Assembly: GCA_002306745.1 (NCBI GenBank) | Contig: DBSW01000188.1 | Coordinates: 1 to 6,715, forward strand | Direction of reading: 5' to 3' | Origin: Dehalococcoidia bacterium UBA1332 | GTDB taxonomy: Bacteria; Chloroflexota; Dehalococcoidia; Lucifugimonadales; Lucifugimonadaceae | DNA length: 6,715 bases | Shown here: positions 1-6,137 of the stretch, one piece after another | Layout of the letters: every line of letters begins with the position of its first letter | Numbering within the stretch: the first letter of the stretch is position 1 | Made by a program: the position numbers and the translations under genes | Notes under the pieces: generated by a model | What the model saw: the letters and a program-made list of their open reading frames with translations, nothing else | The model's database searches: none | Told to the model about the DNA's origin: nothing

Positions 1-559
1 CGAACATGACGAACATGACGAACACCAAGAAGGTGTTGACCCCCACGTATGGCTTAACCCATTAGAAGCAATCCACCAGGTACGCATGATCCGTGAAGCG
101 TTTAGCGATGCTGATCCGGAAGGGACACCTACTTACGCCGACAATGCGGAAAAATTGATTACGGAACTTACTGAAATCGATAACTCGTTCGTGACTGGTT
201 TGTCATCGTGCAGACTCGACCACATCATCGTGTCCCACGAAGCTTACGGACATTTAGCCGAACGGTACGAGATAGAACAGGTTGGGCTAGCTGGGTTAAG
301 CCCAGACAGTGATGCGACACCACAAAGGCTTGCAAAGGTGATCGATGAGATTAATCATCTAGGCGTTGCCCACGTTCTTCAGGAACCAATAGTCAATAAT
401 AAGCTTGCCCAAGCAGTTGCAGCGGAAACTGACATTACAATCCTAACGTTACATCCAATGGAGTCTATGACACCTGCCGAGTTAGATGCCGGGGCTACGT
501 ACTTATCCATTATGAACGAAAACCTTCAGTCACTTCGTACAGCGCTAGATTGCAAATAA
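1..559 (+). CDS. znuA: Zinc ABC transporter substrate-binding protein (ZnuA/AdcA-like), 5' end outside window
   Basis: This is the C-terminal part of a cluster A-I metal-binding protein that captures zinc outside the membrane and delivers it to a ZnuBC-type importer. The reading frame is open from the first base, so the start and any signal peptide lie upstream. The visible part opens with a His/Glu/Asp-rich stretch (EHDEHDEH), typical of zinc-specific members, and then DPHVWLNP, whose His (codon 44-46) is a known metal ligand in the family. SHEAYGHL follows, with the next ligand His at codon 236-238. LHPMES contains the Glu (codon 461-463) that matches the fourth ligand of AdcA-type proteins. 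The end, with a YLSIMNENLQSL motif, is normal for the family. The next gene is on the same strand 95 bases on with no clear terminator between, so co-transcription is possible. Manganese specificity is less likely given the acidic His loop. Confidence 0.93.
   Translation, partial: EHDEHDEHQEGVDPHVWLNPLEAIHQVRMIREAFSDADPEGTPTYADNAEKLITELTEIDNSFVTGLSSCRLDHIIVSHEAYGHLAERYEIEQVGLAGLSPDSDATPQRLAKVIDEINHLGVAHVLQEPIVNNKLAQAVAAETDITILTLHPMESMTPAELDAGATYLSIMNENLQSLRTALDCK
2..25 (+). repeat. 9-base tandem repeat encoding the His-rich loop
   Basis: GAACATGAC occurs twice in a row, followed by a partial third unit (GAACAC). It encodes Glu-His-Asp units within the zinc-binding loop of the substrate-binding protein. 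The array may extend upstream of the window. Such loops vary in length between strains, and repeat slippage is a plausible reason. Confidence 0.7.
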
Positions 560-654
560 ACAACAATAAATTGAAAAATTAAAAACAAATTTGGAGGCTA
601 CGGGAGAAACAACGTATTTAGACAATATTTTTTATCTTTCGAAAGGAAATCACG

Positions 655-840
655 ATGGACAAACTAACGGCATATTCAGTCAAGCTGAAAAAAGTAGTTG
701 AAATTAAAAACCCAGAATTAATAACCATGAAAAACGGTCGAATGGCTGTCAGTGGCGTTGCTGCGGAAGATCCAAACAGCAAAGTATTTAGGATACTCAG
801 TCAAAGTGATGTAGAGAAAGCAAAAAAGCTGATCGGCTAA
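655..840 (+). CDS. 61-residue DUF5679-like protein lacking all zinc ligands
   Basis: Its biochemical function is unknown. The ATG is preceded by AAAGGA (642-647) at 7-base spacing, and a strong terminator begins at the stop codon, so this is very likely a real gene. Residues 6-48 (AYSVKLKK, VEIKNPE, TMKNGR, SKVFRIL) match my recollection of DUF5679 mini-proteins, which read roughly AYCVKCKKK-VEIKNP-TMKNGRPA-GTCPxCGTKVFRI and bind zinc through two CxxC pairs. Here the first pair is Ser8 and Leu11. The second is replaced by Ala-Ala-Glu-Asp-Pro-Asn (36-41) with one extra residue. The protein contains no Cys or His at all, so it cannot hold zinc in the usual way, while the surrounding framework is preserved. 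A Lys-rich tail (residues 49-61) follows. Lying between a zinc-uptake gene and a COG0523 gene, it may be a zinc-independent substitute for a normal paralogue. The family assignment comes from memory, not from a search. Confidence 0.8.
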   Translation: MDKLTAYSVKLKKVVEIKNPELITMKNGRMAVSGVAAEDPNSKVFRILSQSDVEKAKKLIG

Positions 841-888
841 AAAAAAGAGCCTGCCGCCAATGAACCCCAGGTAGCAGGCTCTTTTTTT
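839..888 (+). terminator. Strong intrinsic terminator after the small protein gene
   Basis: GAGCCTGC (847-854) pairs perfectly with GCAGGCTC (874-881). A further three pairs are possible inside the loop (GCC 856-858 with GGT 870-872, one of them G-U). Seven T residues follow (882-888), and eight A residues precede the stem, starting within the stop codon. The T-run makes it a classic rho-independent terminator on the + strand, and the A-run makes it symmetrical enough to work on the - strand too. It ends the transcript of the small gene, so the COG0523 gene probably has its own promoter. Confidence 0.93.
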
Positions 889-1003
889 ATGTGCTTTAAA
901 GAAAACTCCCATCAAAGTTTTTGTGCACGATATCACCAATAAATTCTGAATGACGAACTCACCAAAACTCAAAAACTTATTCGCACCTTTGTGCTCACGA
1001 AAA

Positions 1004-1008
1004 GAGAG
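1004..1008 (+). promoter_or_regulatory. Ribosome binding site that decides the COG0523 start
   Basis: GAGAG lies 6 bases before the ATG at 1015. An in-frame GTG at 991 would add eight residues but has no purine-rich site before it, and the family normally begins only about ten residues before the Walker A strand. ATG 1015 is therefore preferred. A second in-frame ATG at 1030 is possible but lacks such a site. Confidence 0.6.
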
Positions 1009-1014
1009 CAATAC

Positions 1015-1998
1015 ATGACAAATTCTGACATGGATTCTCGAGTACCAGTAACAGTTCTGACGGGTTTCTTAGGCTCCGGTAAAACGACCTTGGTCAATAG
1101 GATACTCACAGAAAATCACGGAAAAAGAATCGCTGTGATTGAGAACGAATACAACGAGCTATCAATCGATCGTGATCTCGTGGTGAGCGAAGCGGAAGAG
1201 ATCGTCGAAATGAATAACGGCTGTCTCTGTTGTATGGTTAGAGGGGACCTGATGGTTGCACTTCGCAACCTGTTAAAGCGCCGTGAAAAGTTTGACTATA
1301 TTCTTATAGAGACAAGCGGATTAACGGATCCCGGTCCAGTGGCTCAGACATTCATAATGGACGATTATCTCAAAGAACGAGTCAGACTCGACGGTATCGT
1401 TACTCTCGTAGACTCCAAGCATGTATGGCTTCACATTGACGAACGAGATGAGTTGAGAGAACAGATAGGTTTTGCTGATGTCGTTCTTTTGAATAAAACC
1501 GATCTGGCTACCGAATCCGAAATGAAAAAACTGGAACAACGTATCAAGGAAATCAACGCATTAGCAAAAACTCATCGGACACAAAATTCAGAAGTAAATA
1601 TGGATGACATTTTGGAGATCGGCGCCTTTGAAATCGATCGAATTTTGTCAACCCACCCTAATCTCATGAACGAGAACGAAGATGATTGCGGTATAGCTGA
1701 AGGCATAACCTCAGTGGGCATAACGTTTAAAGGAGAGCTCGACGAAGACAAAGTCGAAGAATGGGCGCATGAACTAGGGCACGATAAAGGTGCTGATATA
1801 TTCCGTTCCAAGGGTGTACTAAATTTCAAAGATGTGCCTGATAGAGTGGTGTTCCAAGGAGTCCATGCAATATTTGATGGCCAAACCGATCGACCATGGG
1901 GCACAGACGAGCGCTTCAATAAGGTCGTATTTATCGGACGGAACTTAGATAAAGAAGAACTCGAATCAGGATTGCGCGCTTGTATAGCCAAGGTATGA
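1015..1998 (+). CDS. COG0523 (CobW-like) GTP-dependent metallochaperone, 327 aa
   Basis: This is a cytoplasmic G3E-family GTPase that uses GTP hydrolysis to deliver a metal, often zinc, to client proteins. The N-terminal GTPase domain (about residues 10-165) has Walker A GFLGSGKTT (17-25) and the hallmark CxCC metal motif GCLCCMVRGD (69-78; Cys70, Cys72, Cys73). It also has the ETSGLTDP switch (99-106) and the guanine-specificity motif NKTD (160-163). The C-terminal CobW_C domain runs from about 231 to 325 and includes SKGVLNF and NKVVFIGRNLD. Length is normal. The linker before CobW_C is acidic (NENEDD) and lacks the His-rich run of many relatives. EYNELSID replaces the more usual EFGEVGID after switch I. 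Proximity to znuA suggests a role in zinc homeostasis rather than cobalamin synthesis or nitrile hydratase activation, since no genes for those pathways are nearby. The client is unknown. Confidence 0.93.
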   Translation: MTNSDMDSRVPVTVLTGFLGSGKTTLVNRILTENHGKRIAVIENEYNELSIDRDLVVSEAEEIVEMNNGCLCCMVRGDLMVALRNLLKRREKFDYILIETSGLTDPGPVAQTFIMDDYLKERVRLDGIVTLVDSKHVWLHIDERDELREQIGFADVVLLNKTDLATESEMKKLEQRIKEINALAKTHRTQNSEVNMDDILEIGAFEIDRILSTHPNLMNENEDDCGIAEGITSVGITFKGELDEDKVEEWAHELGHDKGADIFRSKGVLNFKDVPDRVVFQGVHAIFDGQTDRPWGTDERFNKVVFIGRNLDKEELESGLRACIAKV

Positions 1999-2004
1999 AA
2001 ACCA

Positions 2005-2034
2005 GAAAGCCCTCGTTTTTGATCGAGGGCTTTC
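2005..2034. terminator. Stem-loop between convergent genes, likely bidirectional terminator
   Basis: GAAAGCCCTCG (2005-2015) and CGAGGGCTTTC (2024-2034) form a perfect 11-base-pair stem around an 8-base loop. It sits 6 bases after the COG0523 stop and 31 bases beyond the stop of the - strand ATPase gene. Neither side has a long T-run after the stem (TGGTTTTC on the - strand, AAAAGTTC on the + strand). Termination is inferred mainly from stem strength and position. Confidence 0.75.
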
Positions 2035-2065
2035 AAAAGTTCTATATCGAGTGATCTGCTAAGTA

Positions 2066-3151
2066 CTAAACACCCTCATGCCCAGTTAGCTCCACCTTTA
2101 ACCCAGCATCAGCAGCCATTGACCAAGGGGTTTCAACAACCCAATGTCCAGGCTCCTTCTCAACCAAAGGCGGGCGTTCATTGGCCCACTGATGAGTAGG
2201 GTCAACCTCAAGCGGAGTTCGAGTCATAAACACGTCACCGGGAGGAGGATTGATAGGAGAAACAACTTCACCCGGCAGCAAAAACTCTTCACGTTGTATA
2301 TCAGGGTGAGATGGCAAAGCTGCTGATACCAGTGCGTTAGTGTATATGTGCATCGGATTATTGAATATAGCTTCAGTATTTCCAGATTCCTGAACAACAC
2401 CCAGATACATCACGGCCATATCATGGCACATGTATCTAACCGTAGCTAGGTTATGAGCAACCAAGAGGTACGCCAACCCGTGCTCTTCCTGCAGATCAAC
2501 CAGTAGATTCATTATTTGGGCACGAATCGAGACATCGAGAGCAGATACAGGCTCATCAAGAGCAATCACTTTAGGATTAAGCGCTAGAGCACGCGCAATA
2601 CCTATTCGCTGCCGTTGACCACCCGAAAATTCATGCGGATACAAGTTGGCTTGATAGGGGTTAAGACCTGTCTCACTAAGCAGGTCACCAACTCGGGTGG
2701 CAATCTGACCCTTTGTCATAGTCGTGGCAATTTCAAGGGGTTCACCAACGATAGAGCGGACTCTCATCCTAGGGTTTAATGAAGACCAAGGATCTTGGAA
2801 TACCGCTTGTACAGACCGACGAAATTCAGTCTTACCTGCTTTCGACATGGTCGAAACATCTTCACCATCGTAAAAGATCTGACCATCAGTAGGTTCTTCA
2901 AGACCAAGTAAAAGTTTTAGAGTAGTAGTTTTACCACAACCAGATTCACCGACTAGACCAAACGTCTTATTACGCTCAATATCAAAGCTAACGTCGTCTA
3001 CAGCCTTAAGAAAGACCTTCTCACCAAATCCGAGGAACCCACCTCCCACCTGATACCATTTACGAAGATTCCGGATGGAAATAATCGCATCAGCGCTAGG
3101 ATTGATGCCAGGTGCATTTTGGATAGTTACATTTTCAGCAGTAGTTGTCAT
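2066..3151 (-). CDS. Opp/Dpp-type ABC transporter ATP-binding protein (OppF/DppF position), 361 aa
   Basis: This is one of two ATPases that would drive an oligopeptide, dipeptide or nickel-type importer at the inner face of the membrane. It shows Walker A GESGCGKTT (68-76), Q-loop Gln119 in FQDPWSSLNP, signature SGGQRQR (176-182), Walker B IALDEP (Asp199, Glu200) and switch His233. The C-terminal Oligo_HPY-type domain is present from about residue 265 (SPINPPPG), but the position of the conserved GCxFxxRCP motif reads GDVFMTRTP (305-313). Both cysteines there are replaced, and the two downstream cysteines are also missing. The gene follows the partner ATPase by 46 bases on the same strand, so they form one operon. 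No clear Shine-Dalgarno sequence precedes the ATG. The substrate cannot be read from the ATPase, and no permease or binding-protein gene is adjacent. Confidence 0.92.
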   Translation of the reverse strand: MTTTAENVTIQNAPGINPSADAIISIRNLRKWYQVGGGFLGFGEKVFLKAVDDVSFDIERNKTFGLVGESGCGKTTTLKLLLGLEEPTDGQIFYDGEDVSTMSKAGKTEFRRSVQAVFQDPWSSLNPRMRVRSIVGEPLEIATTMTKGQIATRVGDLLSETGLNPYQANLYPHEFSGGQRQRIGIARALALNPKVIALDEPVSALDVSIRAQIMNLLVDLQEEHGLAYLLVAHNLATVRYMCHDMAVMYLGVVQESGNTEAIFNNPMHIYTNALVSAALPSHPDIQREEFLLPGEVVSPINPPPGDVFMTRTPLEVDPTHQWANERPPLVEKEPGHWVVETPWSMAADAGLKVELTGHEGV

Positions 3152-3197
3152 ATGTTATTACCGATTATCGTATAACTTTATTCAGGTTATTCGTAGA

Positions 3198-4310
3198 TTA
3201 CCCTTCGCCCTCATCATCAGGGATTAGGTGTGAGTATTTGTCGTAGTCAGCTACTGAGCTCTTGGAAAGCTGAACCCAGTGCTCTGGCTCGACTTCCACA
3301 AGCGGTGGCCGACGTTCAGCATCCTCAGGCTCGAACTCCAAAGGAGATCTAGGCGCAAAGGCATCGCCTTGAGGCAGATTGTAGAGAAGAGGTGGCTGAC
3401 CTTCGATTTGTGGCAACCGACCAGATTTCTCCTCTAATTTTGGAACCGATCCAATCAGAGCCTTGGTGTATTCATGCAATGGCTCATTGAATATAGTACG
3501 AACATCAGCGACTTCAACAATTCGCCCCGCGTACATAACCGCAACTCTGTCACACATTTTGGCAACAATACCGAAGTCGTGGGTAATGAAAATAATTCCA
3601 ACGCCCTCTTCTTGTTGAATCTGTCGTAACAGTCGCAGATACGCTGCCTGGATCGTCACATCAAGTGAAGTAGTCGGCTCATCGGCAATTATCACAGCTG
3701 GAGCAGACGATATTCCAATCGCCCCAACGACACGCTGCCGCATTCCACCAGAAAGTTGGTGAGGAAAATCTTTAGCTCTAGATTCAGGAGCCGGTATTCG
3801 AACCTTACGAAGCGAATCGACTACTTTGTTCCACAGTGCATCACCTTTCAAATCCTGATGGATTTTTATCGCCTCTCCAACCTGATTCTCGATACTGAAA
3901 ACAGGGTTGAGGGCCTGCATAGGGTCCTGAAGAATCATAGATATTTCGCCGCCACGTACCTCTGTCATATCGCTCTCAGAAAGTTCGAGGAGGTTTCTTC
4001 CGCCCAGCTCAACCTCGCCTCCAACAATACTCCCTGGAGGAGAAGGTACAAGCCTCATCAACGAAAGTGCAGTTACAGACTTACCTGATCCAGATTCTCC
4101 AACGATACCAAGAGTCTCGCCTCTCCTAACGTGATAACTAACCCCATCAACCGCCTTCACCGTCCCCCAACGGGTGGTGAAATGTGTCTGTAGGTCTTTA
4201 ACATTTAGGACAACTTCATCCTGAGCGGCACTTGCGCCAAAACCGTCGGTGTCCACAGCTACAGTAGAAACTTCTTTCTCTTCAACTGCTGCTTCGGTGG
4301 ATTCTGCCAT
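3198..4310 (-). CDS. Opp/Dpp-type ABC transporter ATP-binding protein (OppD/DppD position), 370 aa
   Basis: This is the first gene of the ATPase pair. It begins with an acidic extension of about 32 residues not needed for the fold. Walker A GESGSGKS (71-78), Q-loop Gln128 in LQDPMQALNP, signature LSGGMRQR (186-193), Walker B IIADEP (Asp210, Glu211) and His244 in ITHDFG are all intact, so it should hydrolyse ATP. The C-terminal domain keeps the Opp/Dpp layout (EGQPPLLYNLP), but the usual GCxFxPRCP motif is GDAFAPRSP (315-323), and no cysteine occurs after it. In relatives this four-Cys site holds an iron-sulfur cluster, so this protein should lack one. The start is supported by AGGGGA (4322-4317) 6 bases upstream of the ATG. 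The aminotransferase gene ends 181 bases upstream on the same strand. That spacing leaves room for a separate promoter. Confidence 0.92.
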   Translation of the reverse strand: MAESTEAAVEEKEVSTVAVDTDGFGASAAQDEVVLNVKDLQTHFTTRWGTVKAVDGVSYHVRRGETLGIVGESGSGKSVTALSLMRLVPSPPGSIVGGEVELGGRNLLELSESDMTEVRGGEISMILQDPMQALNPVFSIENQVGEAIKIHQDLKGDALWNKVVDSLRKVRIPAPESRAKDFPHQLSGGMRQRVVGAIGISSAPAVIIADEPTTSLDVTIQAAYLRLLRQIQQEEGVGIIFITHDFGIVAKMCDRVAVMYAGRIVEVADVRTIFNEPLHEYTKALIGSVPKLEEKSGRLPQIEGQPPLLYNLPQGDAFAPRSPLEFEPEDAERRPPLVEVEPEHWVQLSKSSVADYDKYSHLIPDDEGEG

Positions 4311-4407
4311 TCTGTGTCCCCTGTACTAGTTGCCAAATCTGGAGGTTACTTACCTCGTCATATAGCACGCAACTCGTAATCGATTTTCATTTCAATTAAA
4401 CAACATA

Positions 4408-4425
4408 GTCGCTTATTAATGCGAC
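4408..4425. promoter_or_regulatory. Inverted repeat upstream of the ATPase operon
   Basis: GTCGC and GCGAC flank an 8-base AT-only centre (TTATTAAT). The two-arm, AT-spaced shape is typical of a dimer-binding operator. It lies about 100 bases before the first ATPase start. No second copy was noticed in the window, so the regulator is unknown. Confidence 0.3.
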
Positions 4426-4448
4426 GGAAGTGCTCGGCACGATACCAA

Positions 4449-4475
4449 ATTTTACTAATCTCCGCTAGCGGTCAA
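4449..4475 (-). promoter_or_regulatory. Possible promoter with embedded palindrome for the ATPase operon
   Basis: On the - strand TTGACC (4475-4470) resembles a -35 box and TAAAAT (4454-4449) a -10 box, although the 15-base spacing is short. A perfect 10-base palindrome, CCGCTAGCGG (4462-4471), overlaps the -35 edge and fills the first half of the spacer, as an operator might. It also lies 20-29 bases after the aminotransferase stop. With no room for a loop and no T-run it is a poor terminator. Confidence 0.28.
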
Positions 4476-4491
4476 CGTACGATAACCTACC

Positions 4492-5874
4492 CTAAATTCC
4501 TAGATCATGTTCAAGTTCGGTCAGAGCACCGTCGATCGCATTCACTATAAAATCTATTTCTGATTTGTTGATCGACAAAGGCGGACAGATAGTGATCACG
4601 TCTGCAGCACGCAGAGTGACAATGTTCTTCTCAAATAACATTTTGGGCATCTTTTTTGCCAAACCAGCATCTGCAGGAAAGGGAGTTTTAGACGGTCGAT
4701 CTGCTACCAATTCAACTGCCGCCAACAGACCTAAACCACCTCTTACATCACCGACAATATCATGACTGTACAGTGATTGAAGTTGATCAAAAAGATAAGG
4801 ACCCAATCTTCTGGAGTTTCCTACCAAATCTTCACGCTCGAATATCGCTAAGTTCGCTAGCGCAGCCGCAGAGGCAATCGGATGACCGCCAAAAGTGATT
4901 AGGTGCTTAAATGTCTCGTCAGCACCGCCAATAAACGCATCTGCTATCTTTTTTGTTGCAATAGCAGCGCCCAATGGGGCATAACCACTCGTTATAGCCT
5001 TAGCGACAGTCGTGATATCCGGCTGTACACCCCAATTCATTGGCGCGAAATATTCTCCAGTTCGTCCGAAACCTGTAATAACTTCATCTGCTATCAAAAT
5101 TACGTCGTACTTGTCGGCAATTTCGCGTAACCTCTGCCAATATTCTTCAGGTGGAACTTGTACCCCGTAAGCCGCTGAAATAGGTTCAGCAATCATAGCC
5201 GCTACTGTTTCTGACCCCTGATGTTGAATGACCGTTTCGAATTCATTAGCACATTTTATTGCGACATCTACAGGATCACCCTCGTATGGCAAACGATAAG
5301 AGTTCCAGTTAGTGACGTGGATAGCGCCAGGCATCAGAGGTCCCATAGGATCGGCTGTGGTAGATCCGCCGAGACTCACTGACATAGCCGTACCACCATG
5401 GTAAGAATAGCGTCGGCTAATCACCTTGAACGCCCCTCCCCTACCATTGATAATTTGATACTTCTTTGCCATCTTGACAGCAGTTTCAACCGCTTCAGAA
5501 CCGCCTGAGACAAAGAATGAACGGGCTCCATGATCCGGATAAAGGTTAGCAACTTTTCCAGCCAGTTCAATTTGCGGAATAGTAGAACCGCCTGCTGGAG
5601 GCGAATCAATCGCCGTCATTTGCGCATATACCGCATCCGCTATTTCAGTCCGACCATAACCGGCCGCCTTGAACCACAGCCCTGCCATCGCATCGAGATA
5701 CCGTTGACCATCAGCTGTTTCCACCCAGACCCCATCTCCCTTTACATAAATCTTTAGGCTACCGCGCCAATCATTAATTTGCGCTGCATGCATAAACATA
5801 TGATCACCAGCGATCTGCTGGAGTTCCTCGATCCGATCACCAGTCAGGGTCTTTGGGTTACTGGTCGAAGTCAT
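4492..5874 (-). CDS. Class III PLP-dependent aminotransferase (omega-aminotransferase family), 460 aa
   Basis: This is a cytoplasmic enzyme that moves an amino group from an amine or omega-amino acid to a keto acid such as pyruvate. The fold-type I class III signature is complete. It has DAMAGLWF (61-68), the phosphate-binding SGGSEAVE (123-130), Tyr158-His159-Gly160 for ring stacking, DEVITGFGRTG (263-273, with Asp263 near the pyridine nitrogen) and Lys292 in TTVAKAITSGY for the Schiff base. TFGGHP (327-332) follows. Arg422 in LRAADVITICPPL aligns with the flipping arginine of pyruvate-dependent omega-transaminases. This favours a putrescine/beta-alanine/aromatic-amine:pyruvate type over ornithine or GSA types, but the substrate is not determined. 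The frame is open to 5943, yet the ATG at 5874 has GGAG at 6 bases and gives the usual family length, so I chose it. Upstream is the DtxR-like gene, 263 bases away on the same strand. Confidence 0.92.
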   Translation of the reverse strand: MTSTSNPKTLTGDRIEELQQIAGDHMFMHAAQINDWRGSLKIYVKGDGVWVETADGQRYLDAMAGLWFKAAGYGRTEIADAVYAQMTAIDSPPAGGSTIPQIELAGKVANLYPDHGARSFFVSGGSEAVETAVKMAKKYQIINGRGGAFKVISRRYSYHGGTAMSVSLGGSTTADPMGPLMPGAIHVTNWNSYRLPYEGDPVDVAIKCANEFETVIQHQGSETVAAMIAEPISAAYGVQVPPEEYWQRLREIADKYDVILIADEVITGFGRTGEYFAPMNWGVQPDITTVAKAITSGYAPLGAAIATKKIADAFIGGADETFKHLITFGGHPIASAAALANLAIFEREDLVGNSRRLGPYLFDQLQSLYSHDIVGDVRGGLGLLAAVELVADRPSKTPFPADAGLAKKMPKMLFEKNIVTLRAADVITICPPLSINKSEIDFIVNAIDGALTELEHDLGI

Positions 5875-5880
5875 AAGAGT

Positions 5881-5884
5881 CTCC
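5881..5884 (-). promoter_or_regulatory. Ribosome binding site that decides the aminotransferase start
   Basis: GGAG on the - strand lies 6 bases before the ATG at 5874. The upstream in-frame ATG at 5943 would add 23 residues that do not look like part of the family. Confidence 0.65.
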
Positions 5885-5929
5885 GTATAAAAGACGAGAA
5901 GTAATTTGTTGTTCGCCAAAGGCACGTTA

Positions 5930-5958
5930 ATTCTAAATCGCAAAAACCAACCGGTCTA
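5930..5958 (-). promoter_or_regulatory. Candidate sigma-70-type promoter for the aminotransferase
   Basis: On the - strand TAGACC (5958-5953) and TAGAAT (5935-5930) are separated by exactly 17 bases, matching the consensus at four and five of six positions. A transcript from here would have a leader of about 50 bases before the ATG at 5874. An imperfect inverted repeat, ACCG/CGGT (5950-5963), covers the -35 box and could be an operator. The rest of the 263-base gap (5875-6137) holds one perfect dyad at 6036-6050 and no convincing gene. Confidence 0.38.
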
Positions 5959-6035
5959 TCGGTCAAATGTAAGGAATACGGTACAAAATTCAAACGTAGC
6001 CCTTGGCGGTGATCAAATGGGAGCGAACATGTTTC

Positions 6036-6050
6036 TTGACGAGACGTCAA
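6036..6050. promoter_or_regulatory. Perfect 6-3-6 inverted repeat between regulator and aminotransferase
   Basis: TTGACG and CGTCAA flank AGA, giving a perfect dyad too tightly spaced to be a useful RNA hairpin but well shaped for a protein dimer. It lies about 80 bases upstream of the candidate promoter at 5930-5958. The binding protein is unknown. Confidence 0.35.
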
Positions 6051-6137
6051 TCGCTTCCTCCTCAAGACATTTAGCTAATGATTGGAGAAAAGTGACCCCG
6101 AAAGTTCAATTTTATAGCTGAGAAATAACTCACTCAT

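Noticed and set aside
593..597. GGAGG, a strong ribosome-site-like sequence between znuA and the small gene
   Set aside because: No start codon follows at a usable distance, and no frame of note opens there.
920..1000. Near-repeat TTTGTGC(TC)ACGA at 920-930 and 988-1000, before the COG0523 gene
   Set aside because: The copies are short, differ by a two-base insertion and have no symmetry. Chance similarity is likely, and the second overlaps the ribosome-site region.
718..1011. 97-codon frame on the - strand across the small gene and terminator
   Set aside because: It reads back through a clear terminator stem and opposite a well-supported gene, and the product resembles no protein I know.
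1572..2036. 154-codon frame on the - strand opposite the COG0523 gene
   Set aside because: It lies antisense to a strongly conserved domain, is Ser/Pro-rich with no recognisable motif, and crosses the 2005-2034 stem-loop.
5906..6121. 71-codon + strand frame in the gap upstream of the aminotransferase
   Set aside because: There is no ribosome site and no protein-like composition, and it overlaps the likely promoter and dyad of the opposite strand.
6119..6132. TGAG/CTCA hairpin just after the regulator stop codon as a terminator
   Set aside because: The stem is only four base pairs with no adjacent T-run, too weak to call.
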